Position numbers and translations under genes: made by a program. The notes under the pieces were generated by a model, which was given only the letters and a program-made list of their open reading frames with translations, was not told the DNA's origin and did not search any database. Of a stretch of DNA of 64,000 nucleotides, positions 37,585 through 45,817 are shown in pieces; the stretch's first letter is position 1, and every line of letters begins with the position of its first letter. This DNA comes from Planctomycetaceae bacterium (GTDB lineage Bacteria; Planctomycetota; Planctomycetia; Planctomycetales; Planctomycetaceae): positions 1 through 64,000 of the forward strand of contig JAGQPX010000071.1 in assembly GCA_020426505.1 (NCBI GenBank). The letters are read 5' to 3'.

Positions 37585-38293
37585 GACGGCTCGCCTCCCA
37601 CGAAGCACGCACACTGGACCGGGTCACAGTTGCAAAGCAGCGGCTCTCGATGATCGTGGATGATCCTTCGTCCATAAGAGCGAGATCTCCCGTCGGCACG
37701 CCGAGCATTTCTCGGAGCACATTCGCGTCGATAGAGGGAGACCACGTCCAACCGATCGGACACGCGAGGCCTGCATGGTCGACGTACAGACGACCCGGAA
37801 GTGGGGGCAGTGGGTTACCAAGAATGATCGCCTCGCCCGATGCGGAGATGGCGAACCGCCAACGCTGGAGCCGGACCTCCGGAGTCGTCACCGCGTACTT
37901 GGCCCAAGTGTCGAGAAACGTCACGAGCACACTGGGTGACTGCTCCGTCGACGAAGGCACGAGCGTTAGGCGGCTGCGATTGCGAGGTCGGCCGGCGTGC
38001 AGGGCGAGGGAGGTCTCAACCGGCAGCAACTCGACGAGCGGTCGCCAGTCGACGTCGGGCAAACGATCGGTCGGCACGCGGTCGCCCCACGGGACGAGTT
38101 GCTCATCGTCAAGAATGTCTAACAGCGTCGCTTCCGGAAGTCGTTGACGGAAGGCCTCCACATCGCCGGTGCCAGTCGTGCGGAGCCAGAGGTGCCCGTC
38201 ATGTTCTGCAGCAAGGACGTCGGGGTCGATGCGCAAACGGGCAGCGCAGGCGGCTTCCGTGAGCGGCAGACGGGCGACCCAGACGGGCGTCAT
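37577..38293 (-). CDS. bpX-like protein of the MoxR ternary system, function unknown
   Basis: A 238-residue protein that I recognise only by context. It opens MTPVWVARLPLTEAACAARL and contains a block HLWLRTTGTGDVEAFRQRLP, then a central Arg-rich stretch (GRPRNRSRLTLVPSS) and a beta-rich C-terminal half. It has no signal peptide and no catalytic motif. Its ATG overlaps the stop of the MoxR gene (ATGA), and its own stop overlaps the vWA gene, so the three should be co-translated. It may be one of the small bpX domains of MoxR-vWA-beta-propeller systems; which one I cannot say. Confidence 0.6.
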   Translation of the reverse strand: MTPVWVARLPLTEAACAARLRIDPDVLAAEHDGHLWLRTTGTGDVEAFRQRLPEATLLDILDDEQLVPWGDRVPTDRLPDVDWRPLVELLPVETSLALHAGRPRNRSRLTLVPSSTEQSPSVLVTFLDTWAKYAVTTPEVRLQRWRFAISASGEAIILGNPLPPLPGRLYVDHAGLACPIGWTWSPSIDANVLREMLGVPTGDLALMDEGSSTIIESRCFATVTRSSVRASWEASRHV

Positions 38294-39477
38294 GACTGCT
38301 CTCCTGAGATCTTCCAGATATCGTCGACTCGCTTTTGAAGGAACTGCCGCTGTTGCTCCTCCCTCACCCACGCACATCGACCGGCGAGCACGCTCAGTTG
38401 GTCACGTAGGTAGGAACGGTCCGCATCCGAGAGGTTCTCTTCAGAGAATCGGGATGCGATGCGGTCGAGGTCGCGGGCGAGAGCTTCCGGATCGGGGGCA
38501 TCGTCGCCATGCGATCGCGGGTGACGGGCCTGTTCGTCCTCAACGACATGTCGTTCAATCGCCTCCTGCACGAGCGTGGCGAGCACCTGTTGTTGCTCTT
38601 CGGTCTCCCATGTATAGCGCAGCACCCACAGGTCGGACGGCTGCACGGTCATGCGTCCGCAGAGAATGGCACTGGCGGCCATCAGTCGTTGAAACTTGAC
38701 CGCCCGCCGGTCGGAGACGTCGATGCCTGCGTGACGCAATCGCTGCACGAGATCGGTATACGCCTCCCGCACGGCCATCACGTCGACATCGTGTAACAGC
38801 GATTGCATCTGCCTTACGTCGTTGACGCTGATCCGTTGTGACTGGTCAGTGTCTTGCTTCGAGGCTTCGACGTCGAGTTGCCAACCGGCATCGAGCACAT
38901 CGGCCAATTGTTCGGGCGGGACATTGTCGCAAGGCACACGCAGCAGGAACCGGTCGAACAGCGCGTTGAGCGCCTCCTCTTCCGGCAGCCGGTTGCTTGC
39001 GCCAACGACCATCAAGGTCGGCAGGTTGCGTGTCTCCCGTCCGCGACGGAACACTCGCTCGTTGAGAGCCAGCAACAAACTGTTGAGGATCGCACTGTTG
39101 GCGTTGAGCAGCTCATCGAGAAACACCAGCGACGCCTCGGGCAGCATGCCGTCGGTGTTGGTGACGAGTTCGCCTTCGCGGAGTTTGCGAATGTCGAACG
39201 GCCCGAACAGTTCGTTCGGTTCAGTGAAACGGGTCAACAAGTAGTCGAACACCTGCCCATCCAGACGACGGGCGAGGTCCTGCACGAGAGCACTCTTGGC
39301 GGTTCCGGGAGGGCCCAGCAGGAAGACATTCTCGCGACCCACGAGTCCGATGCCGAACAGGTCGATGATCTCATCCTTGCCAATGAAAGCCCGCTTCATC
39401 GGTGAAAGGACCGTTTCGCCAAATCGCATGGCGATGGCAAGTCGAGGATCAGCGGGCGAAGTGAGTGTGTCGGTCAT
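38290..39477 (-). CDS. MoxR-type AAA+ ATPase
   Basis: A 395-residue MoxR-family ATPase. Walker A is FLLGPPGTAKSALV near residue 55, Walker B with sensor region is LVFLDELLNANSAILN near residue 117, and an arginine-finger region is in LNALFDRFLLRVPCDN. The C-terminal lid is helical, followed by an extension to residue 395 with charged helices (LARDLDRIASRFSEENLSD). MoxR proteins work as chaperone-like remodellers with vWA partners, and one is encoded two genes downstream. Both ends overlap neighbouring genes by four bases (ATGA), marking a tight operon. Confidence 0.93.
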   Translation of the reverse strand: MTDTLTSPADPRLAIAMRFGETVLSPMKRAFIGKDEIIDLFGIGLVGRENVFLLGPPGTAKSALVQDLARRLDGQVFDYLLTRFTEPNELFGPFDIRKLREGELVTNTDGMLPEASLVFLDELLNANSAILNSLLLALNERVFRRGRETRNLPTLMVVGASNRLPEEEALNALFDRFLLRVPCDNVPPEQLADVLDAGWQLDVEASKQDTDQSQRISVNDVRQMQSLLHDVDVMAVREAYTDLVQRLRHAGIDVSDRRAVKFQRLMAASAILCGRMTVQPSDLWVLRYTWETEEQQQVLATLVQEAIERHVVEDEQARHPRSHGDDAPDPEALARDLDRIASRFSEENLSDADRSYLRDQLSVLAGRCAWVREEQQRQFLQKRVDDIWKISGEQS

Positions 39478-40127
39478 GGAGTGTTTGTCAGTTCTTCGCT
39501 GGAGAGGTATTGCTGAAATTCAGGAGCCAGTTCCGGGAAGCCGCCGATCGCTTCGCGGAGAGCTTCGACTGTTCGCTCGTCCTTCAGTCGTGAGGTGTCC
39601 GTTTGCGCGACGATGCGGTCGACGTACATCGTGCGCAGACACCGATCGTGTATGAAGGGTTCGACATCAATGTGTTCAATGCCCTTGATGCCGACGGATG
39701 ACAGTGGCCAGTCGCTCGCCCACTGAAGCAGATGCTTCACCAGCGGATCGTCTTCGGATGCGGCTCTCGCGATGCGGGCGAGGTCCGGCAGAAAGCGAAA
39801 GGTCAAGTCGACCGAGTAGCAGACCACTCGTGATGGTCGCTCAGGACAGGGACGCGTCAGCCGTTTGGTGATCTCGTCCTCGCCGAGTTCCCGATAGATC
39901 AGCATTTGACACGCGGAGTACAACATTTCACCGGCCCACGTCGCCGCCGCCATCGAGAGTGCAGGTGGCTCATGCGGCAGCGTGCCTCGCCAAATCGGCT
40001 CGAACTCAACGAGCGCGCGCGACATGGCATCGAGGTCGCGGGACGTCGGAGACGCATCGCCATTGAGGACGACCCGTCCGTTATCGAACAGGTCGGCGAT
40101 GAATCGAACTGTGGCCCGTTGGGTCAT
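39474..40127 (-). CDS. First gene of the MoxR ternary operon, function unknown
   Basis: A 217-residue protein with no family I can name from sequence. It is largely helical, with blocks ATVRFIADLFDNGRVVLNGD, WAGEMLYSACQMLIYREL and DLTFRFLPDLARIARA. There is no signal peptide or clear catalytic motif. Its stop overlaps the MoxR start (ATGA). I use ATG 40127, which follows GAGAGG; a GTG at 40190 would add 21 residues. By position it corresponds to the small bpX-type components that precede MoxR in ternary systems. The name is inference. Confidence 0.6.
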   Translation of the reverse strand: MTQRATVRFIADLFDNGRVVLNGDASPTSRDLDAMSRALVEFEPIWRGTLPHEPPALSMAAATWAGEMLYSACQMLIYRELGEDEITKRLTRPCPERPSRVVCYSVDLTFRFLPDLARIARAASEDDPLVKHLLQWASDWPLSSVGIKGIEHIDVEPFIHDRCLRTMYVDRIVAQTDTSRLKDERTVEALREAIGGFPELAPEFQQYLSSEELTNTP

Positions 40128-40269
40128 CGAGTTACGCCTCTCGTCAGGGGGAAGATCAGATCCATACTTGTCCGACGATTGGACGGACACCGTTCAGAAG
40201 AGAGTGTTCGCCCGCAGTGACGATCTGTTAGAGACAGCAAGTGCCCGCGTCGGCCATTCAAGGTTGCCA

Positions 40270-40680
40270 TTATCGCTTGCGGGGCGATCGGCGTCCGCTC
40301 GCTGAGCCGTGTGGGACCCAGTTGTTGCTCGACTCCTTCGCCTGGCGAATGTCCTCGACGGTCGGGGGACTGTTTGTGCCGAATTCGAGCGACTTCGGTT
40401 TGCCCCCTTTGAGGCGGGGTTCATAGTCGAGCGGCCGACTTCCTCGCCCGCCGAAGATGCCGCCGAGCGTTGACGATGGCAGGTCGATCCGACGCAGCAC
40501 AATCGAGAGAATCAGCAGTAAGGCGACGACGCCGAGCACGATCCAAGCGGTCTCAGGCCGGTCGTTGAAGACGGCCAATGCCAGCGCCGAGAGGCCGACC
40601 ATGCCCAGGGTCAGGATGAAATAGGCCGCTGCCCACGATCCTGAGTTATTGTCGGACTTGAACTTCATGTTCTCCCACAT
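40270..40680 (-). CDS. Small membrane protein of unknown function
   Basis: A 136-residue protein with two membrane helices near the N-terminus (AAAYFILTLGMVGLSALAL and TAWIVLGVVALLLILSIVL) and a basic, Gly-rich cytoplasmic tail ending GRRSPRKR. ATG 40680 has GGAGA five bases upstream. It lies 142 bases upstream of the MoxR cluster on the same strand and diverges from hpt. It could be a membrane anchor for the ternary system or an unrelated small gene; nothing in the sequence decides. Confidence 0.7.
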   Translation of the reverse strand: MWENMKFKSDNNSGSWAAAYFILTLGMVGLSALALAVFNDRPETAWIVLGVVALLLILSIVLRRIDLPSSTLGGIFGGRGSRPLDYEPRLKGGKPKSLEFGTNSPPTVEDIRQAKESSNNWVPHGSASGRRSPRKR

Positions 40681-40779
40681 GGGATTCTCCGTGAAGAGGC
40701 CGTGCAGCCGATGGTCAGACAGGTGTCACTATCATACCATGCTAGGGATTCGTGTCTATCAGCCTTGTGAAGGACATCA

Positions 40780-41331
40780 ATGGCAGCCGAACAGGAGATG
40801 AAGGGCCGACGGGATGCAGCCGTGCGTCGGCTCATCAGTGAGGCGGAGATTCAGGCAGCTGTCGAGCAACTCGGGCAGTTGATCTCTGAGGAATACGCCG
40901 AAAAGCCGCTGACGATTCTTGGCGTGCTCACCGGCAGCATCATGCTCGTGACGGACCTGATTCGCCAGATCGAGCTGCCGCTCAAGCTCGGACTGATCCA
41001 GGCCTCCAGCTATCGAGGCACCGCGACATCGCCGAGTGAACTGCGGATCAATACGGCCCTCGTACCCGATGTCTCAGACCGACACGTCCTGCTCGTCGAC
41101 GACATCTTCGATACGGGCAAGACAATGGAGGGGCTGATCGAACGATTGCAGGACTTCAACCCCCGCAGCGTGAAGAGTGCCGTGCTCTTATGGAAGAAGG
41201 TCCGCACGATCGTTGAGATCGAGCCGGACTATCACTGCTTCCTGATTCCCGACGAATTCGTCGTTGGCTACGGCCTCGACTTCAACGACGAGTACCGGCA
41301 CTTGCCCTACATTGGTGTGGTGGAAGAGTGA
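40780..41331 (+). CDS. hpt: Hypoxanthine phosphoribosyltransferase
   Basis: A 183-residue purine-salvage enzyme that makes IMP (and probably GMP) from the free base and PRPP. The PRPP-binding motif is HVLLVDDIFDTGKTM, the pyrophosphate loop region is LGVLTGSIMLVTDL, the flexible-loop region is SSYRGTATSP, and the base-binding C-terminal block is DEFVVGYGLDFNDEYRHLPY. Length is normal. GAAGGA lies just upstream of ATG 40780. It stands alone, convergent with comEC. Confidence 0.96.
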   Translation: MAAEQEMKGRRDAAVRRLISEAEIQAAVEQLGQLISEEYAEKPLTILGVLTGSIMLVTDLIRQIELPLKLGLIQASSYRGTATSPSELRINTALVPDVSDRHVLLVDDIFDTGKTMEGLIERLQDFNPRSVKSAVLLWKKVRTIVEIEPDYHCFLIPDEFVVGYGLDFNDEYRHLPYIGVVEE

Positions 41332-41360
41332 GTCAGGCAAACTCGAATGCCGAAACACCC

Positions 41361-41453
41361 AATGACGAATGAAATCCGAAGCACGAATTTGTCGGATTTT
41401 CGGCCTTTTGTTTTCGAGCTTCCTTCGTCATTCTGATTTCGATATTCGTCATT
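41361..41453. repeat. Inverted repeat of the CATTCGTCATT type
   Basis: AATGACGAATGAAATC (41361-41376) is matched, imperfectly and inverted, by GATTTCGATATTCGTCATT (41435-41453), and a further TTCGTCATTC lies between. It separates the convergent hpt and comEC genes and overlaps the last codons and stop of comEC (41449-41451). It might act as a two-way transcript end. Confidence 0.65.
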
Positions 41454-43917
41454 CTTCACTGCTCCATTCATCAATGCTCAACTCCCCGTCGGATGAGATC
41501 ACACACGTAATCGCCCCGGACGTATTGGTCGAGAGGACACGGTCCGCGTTTGCGTAAACGGCTCGGAGATCGTGCGTCGAGTGGGAGTCGCCGCCGCTGA
41601 TGATGACATTGCGGGGTGAAGCCCAGTCGCTGATGGCGGTTGGATTGGCCTTGGGGCTGCCGTGATGTGGCGAGAGCATGACATCAACCGTATCGGTAGG
41701 AGTCGTCAGCAATTGTGTGAGGCCGTCCCCTTCGAGGTCTCCCGTAATGAGTAGTGACCGACCCGCGTAGGTGACTCGGAGCACGAGACTGTTGGCATTG
41801 TCGCGTTTGCTCGCCCATTGCGGCGGCGGATGCAGGATCGTCAACTCGACGTCGTCGCTGTCGGTGTCCAGCACGTCATCCTGTTGCAGCAGTCGGATCG
41901 GCACCCGCTCACGACTTGCTGCTTCGCAGAGGACCTCGACCGGCAATTGCTCAAAGTCGAGAAACGATTGCGTCAGGCAGAGCATGCCGACCGGCATCGT
42001 TTCGATGAGACCGGCAGCCGCGTTGAAATGATCCACGTCCGCATGCGAGATGACGATCGCATCGATGCCTTCGATGCCGCGATCCCACATGGCATTCTGA
42101 ATGACGGCCTGTCCGCGCCTCGCACTGCCGAACATGCCCGCGTCGTAGAGCAGCGTTTCGCCATCCGGGAGTTCGAGCACGACCGCACAGCCATGTCCGA
42201 CAGCGAGAAACGTGCAACGCAGCCCGTCTCGCCGGTTTGGCGCAAGGGGGATCATCAATCCCAGCAGAATCCATGATCCGAGGCACAACCATGCAGGTCG
42301 AGACGCCACTCTGGCTCGCCACGCAATGACTGCACCTGCAAGGAGTGTGTAGAAGCCGACAAGCCACCAGGCGGGCGGTCCGGCAACGGAGGCGTGACCC
42401 AGATTGACGTCCGCAGCACCGTCGACAACTCGCTGGATTAACTCCAATGACCAGTCGAACAGCATCGCCGGCCAGCGCACGATCCATGGTGCGAGGAGTC
42501 CGCAAAACAGTGTGATGAATCCCAGCCACAGCGTCATCCCGACGAACGGCAGCATCAGCACGTTGAGCAGAAACCCGACCGGAGCCACCACATGAAACTG
42601 AGCCGCGATCAACGGCATGGCGAAGAACCAGATGGCCGCGGTGATGACGTACCCTTCGACCAGCAGTCGCAATGAGCTTCGCAACAGTCCACCGCGTGGG
42701 TCGAACAGCCATTCCGTCGATTCGGCTCTCATCGGGTGTGACTTCAATCGTGTAATGAACATGGCGGCACAGCCGATCGCGACGACCGAGAGAAACGACA
42801 GCTGCGTCCCCACATCGAACAGATCGGTCGGGTTGATGAGCAGCACGATCAGTCCGCAGAGGGCGATCAGATTGACGCCTCCCACCTGCCGAAACCAGGG
42901 CCAACCGGCGGCTGTCACGACCGCGAGAATGCTCGCTCGCATCACCGGAGGACGATGATTCGTGATGAATGCATAAGCTGCGATCCCCAGCAGCAAAATG
43001 AGTGTCGTCATCAACAGGGGCGTTTTCAACAGACGACAAACCGCGAGCAGGAGTGCCGCGAGAATCCCCACGTGCAAGCCAGAGATCGCCAACAGATGCA
43101 TGGTCCCGCTTTCTGCGAAGGCGTCGCGGACATCCTGAGGCAACATCGAGCGTTCGCCGATCAGCAGTGACAAGGCGAGTGGCACCCGCCTGCGGTCGAC
43201 GTGATGCACGAGCACGTCCTCGCACTCATCCCGCATTCGCGCCCGCATACGGGCGATTCGTCCAGCCACTTTCGGTTCCAACACTCGTACCGCATCCGGA
43301 TGGGTGACATCCAGCAGACAACGAATGCCCTCGCCTCGCAGATGATTGCGGTAATCAAACCCACCCGGATTGCGGACCCCACTCGGCGTCACGAGGAGCC
43401 CGGTGACCTCGACACGGTCTCCCACGTTCGCATGCAGCACATGACCGGTCACGATCAAACGCAGGCGACCCGTGATCGGAATATCGTCCGCCAGACTGAC
43501 GAGACGTTCGCACTCAAGATCACATTGGCTGCGGTCGATCTGCATCCACGGGGGCGTCATGTCCGAATGATCAGCCGCGCGGACCGAGACGGGTGACGCA
43601 ATAATTCCGACCAGCTGAACCGATGTGCCGTTCTCGCCCGCATAGCCACTCACATCACTCGGACTGACGGTCGACCAGCGAAGGTGGTGCCGCATGCCTC
43701 CGAGGGCGACGCAGGACACCAACAGCAGAATGGTTGTGGCAATGGGTCGAGTCGCCGTCACGGAACGGCAAATAATCCAGGTGAGTAGACAGAGCGCTGC
43801 CCAGAACGGAAAGGGGAGCTCGGTCACACGATCGACGGCGATCCCCGCGACGAAGCTGAGCGCCACCGGGAGTGCCGGTGCCTGCAACGTCCATAAGGTG
43901 CGATCGCCTGTCCCCAT
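41449..43917 (-). CDS. comEC: DNA internalisation protein ComEC/Rec2
   Basis: An 822-residue protein with the full ComEC layout: N-terminal membrane helices and a DUF4131-like region, the central competence domain (FAESGTMHLLAISGLHVGIL, about residues 275-295) with about eight further helices, and a C-terminal metallo-beta-lactamase domain. The latter shows FLAVGHGCAVVLELPDGE and the metal motif VISHADVDHFNAA. ComEC forms the inner-membrane channel for single-stranded DNA uptake. It starts at ATG 43917, 14 bases after birA, with GGAGG nine bases upstream, so the two genes likely form an operon. Confidence 0.95.
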   Translation of the reverse strand: MGTGDRTLWTLQAPALPVALSFVAGIAVDRVTELPFPFWAALCLLTWIICRSVTATRPIATTILLLVSCVALGGMRHHLRWSTVSPSDVSGYAGENGTSVQLVGIIASPVSVRAADHSDMTPPWMQIDRSQCDLECERLVSLADDIPITGRLRLIVTGHVLHANVGDRVEVTGLLVTPSGVRNPGGFDYRNHLRGEGIRCLLDVTHPDAVRVLEPKVAGRIARMRARMRDECEDVLVHHVDRRRVPLALSLLIGERSMLPQDVRDAFAESGTMHLLAISGLHVGILAALLLAVCRLLKTPLLMTTLILLLGIAAYAFITNHRPPVMRASILAVVTAAGWPWFRQVGGVNLIALCGLIVLLINPTDLFDVGTQLSFLSVVAIGCAAMFITRLKSHPMRAESTEWLFDPRGGLLRSSLRLLVEGYVITAAIWFFAMPLIAAQFHVVAPVGFLLNVLMLPFVGMTLWLGFITLFCGLLAPWIVRWPAMLFDWSLELIQRVVDGAADVNLGHASVAGPPAWWLVGFYTLLAGAVIAWRARVASRPAWLCLGSWILLGLMIPLAPNRRDGLRCTFLAVGHGCAVVLELPDGETLLYDAGMFGSARRGQAVIQNAMWDRGIEGIDAIVISHADVDHFNAAAGLIETMPVGMLCLTQSFLDFEQLPVEVLCEAASRERVPIRLLQQDDVLDTDSDDVELTILHPPPQWASKRDNANSLVLRVTYAGRSLLITGDLEGDGLTQLLTTPTDTVDVMLSPHHGSPKANPTAISDWASPRNVIISGGDSHSTHDLRAVYANADRVLSTNTSGAITCVISSDGELSIDEWSSEE

Positions 43918-43931
43918 CCCGAGGTGCCTCC

Positions 43932-44756
43932 TTACTCGAAACTCTGCACAGCGCCTCCGTACATTCGCTGTAGTCCCGCTTCGGTTTGCAGCAACAGTGC
44001 CCCGTCGTCGTCGATGCCCGTAGCGGTCCCGGTCACGGTTTTTCGTTCGTCGCCGATGGTCAATGTGCGTCCGAGAAGCAGGTCATGTTTTCGCCATGCC
44101 TGCCGGACGCGATCCACATCGTCGCTGAGCCAGTTGAACTGCCGCTCCAGTTCCTGCACGACTGAGACTAGCACGTCCGAAACGGAGAGTTGTTCACCGT
44201 AAACATCGCATAACGACACGGCGGTTTGACGCAGTTCCTCCGGGGCATGGTCGACGCTGTTGTTGATGTTCAGTCCGATCCCCACAACGATACTCCCGGT
44301 CGATGATGGTGGCACCTCGACGAGAATCCCGCACACCTTTCGTCCATTGAGAAACACGTCGTTCGGCCACTTGAGCCGGACGTCTCCGTCGGCAATGAAA
44401 GACGAGACGCTGGCACAAACGGCACTCCCGACCGTGAGCGAGAGTTCGGGCCAGCGGGCCAGCGGCAGTCGCTCGACATCCGGACGCATCAGCAGCGAAA
44501 ACGTCAGCGATCCGGACGACGACCACCAGCGGTTCGCACCACGCCCGCGACCTGCGGTCTGCCGGTCAGCAATGACCAGGCACGGATGCTCCACGTCACG
44601 TCGACCGGCCAACTCCAGCGCACGCGTGTTCGTCGAGCCGATCTCCTCATGCGCCTCGAACGATCGCACGAACGTCTCGCTGATTGCGCGATCACGCAGC
44701 ACCTGAAAGTCGTGTGAGCATTCCACGTGTTGAATCCGACGAAGTGGGGTCCGCAT
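43932..44756 (-). CDS. birA: Biotin--[acetyl-CoA-carboxylase] ligase
   Basis: A 274-residue biotin protein ligase that activates biotin with ATP and attaches it to the carboxyl-carrier protein. Motifs are IGSTNTRALELA, the biotinyl-AMP loop QTAGRGRGANRWWS, LKWPNDVFLNGRKVCGILVE and VGIGLNINN, followed by the C-terminal beta-barrel (ERKTVTGTATGIDDDGALLL). There is no N-terminal DNA-binding domain, so it is a group I enzyme without repressor function. It lies just upstream of comEC and diverges from the RNase HII-like gene. Confidence 0.95.
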   Translation of the reverse strand: MRTPLRRIQHVECSHDFQVLRDRAISETFVRSFEAHEEIGSTNTRALELAGRRDVEHPCLVIADRQTAGRGRGANRWWSSSGSLTFSLLMRPDVERLPLARWPELSLTVGSAVCASVSSFIADGDVRLKWPNDVFLNGRKVCGILVEVPPSSTGSIVVGIGLNINNSVDHAPEELRQTAVSLCDVYGEQLSVSDVLVSVVQELERQFNWLSDDVDRVRQAWRKHDLLLGRTLTIGDERKTVTGTATGIDDDGALLLQTEAGLQRMYGGAVQSFE

Positions 44757-44860
44757 CTGACGTCAGCAGAGTAACAAGTGTCCCGAACGTACAACATCCA
44801 CTCCGCGAAATGTCTCCTCGACGCTTGACGCGTGATCGTTTGCATTCGACGATCCGCTGC

Positions 44861-45805
44861 ATGTCACTTTTCATCGGAATGGACGAAGCCGGGTACGGTC
44901 CGAATCTCGGGCCTCTGGTCATCACGGCGACGGCGTGGGACCTGCCGGCCAACCCACGAGAGTGCGATGTCTGGAAATTGCTGTCGGATGTCGTTTCGCA
45001 AGACGGTTGGCAGGAGGGTAAACGTCTGCACATCGCGGACTCCAAGGACGTCTACTCGACAGCGAAGGGATTGAAGTCGCTGGAAACATCAGTGCACTGC
45101 ATCCTGCAACTGGCGGGCGTTGAGTCATCGACCTTTAAGACACTCTGGCGACAACTCGCTGTCCATTTCCCGGAGGACGACGTGCAGGAGCCGTGGTTCG
45201 TCGACGATTTGCCGCTGCCCGTGCTGGCAGCCGTGGGAGAGGTCAATCATCTCGCAGATCGACTGGCCAATTGTGTTGCGACTGCCGGCATCGGTCGTCC
45301 GCGATTGCGGAGCGACGTCGTGTTGACCGATCGGTTCAACAGACTGAACTCACAACACAACAGTAAGGGGGTCACCCTCTCAACGCTCAGCCTGTCACTG
45401 CTGCGGACACTTTGGGAGCCGTCAAACGATGATGCCGCGTTGATCGTCGCTGACAAACATGGCGGACGTAACCGCTACGATGGCCTGCTGGCCGAGATTC
45501 TTGACGGCGAGATGATCTTCCGCGTCGAGGAGGGACGTGAGCGAAGCACGTATCGCATCGGCGAGACAGAAGTGCGTTTTCAAATGAAAGCGGAGGCTCA
45601 CTTCCCGGTCGCGGTCGCTTCACTCGTGTCGAAGTATCTGCGGGAGATTGCGATGCTGTCGTTCAACCGCTTCTGGCGAACGCATCTGCCCGACCTCAAG
45701 GCAACGCAGGGGTATCCCGTCGATGCCCGACGATTCAAAGCGGACATCGCAGAGAAGCAAGCCGAACTCGCGATTCCCGATCAAATCCTCTGGCGCGATC
45801 GTTGA
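44861..45805 (+). CDS. RNase HII-like protein
   Basis: A 314-residue protein whose N-terminus, FIGMDEAGYGPNLGPLVITA, matches the catalytic DEAG(R)GP start of ribonuclease HII, with IADSKDVYS resembling the following DSK motif. A later block LIVADKHGGRNRYDGLLAE may supply another acidic residue. It is longer than typical RNase HII (about 200) and contains an inserted region (about residues 60-150), and the C-terminal half is divergent. It probably cleaves RNA in RNA-DNA hybrids or is a related nuclease of unknown target. The ATG at 44861 is chosen because the motif begins within seven residues. Confidence 0.65.
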   Translation: MSLFIGMDEAGYGPNLGPLVITATAWDLPANPRECDVWKLLSDVVSQDGWQEGKRLHIADSKDVYSTAKGLKSLETSVHCILQLAGVESSTFKTLWRQLAVHFPEDDVQEPWFVDDLPLPVLAAVGEVNHLADRLANCVATAGIGRPRLRSDVVLTDRFNRLNSQHNSKGVTLSTLSLSLLRTLWEPSNDDAALIVADKHGGRNRYDGLLAEILDGEMIFRVEEGRERSTYRIGETEVRFQMKAEAHFPVAVASLVSKYLREIAMLSFNRFWRTHLPDLKATQGYPVDARRFKADIAEKQAELAIPDQILWRDR

Positions 45806-45817
45806 GTGTTCGAAGGT

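Noticed and set aside
41951..43225. A long open frame (about 424 codons) overlapping comEC in another frame
   Set aside because: It lies wholly inside comEC, reads as an arginine- and serine-rich translation, and has no recognisable domain. ComEC motifs fix the true frame.
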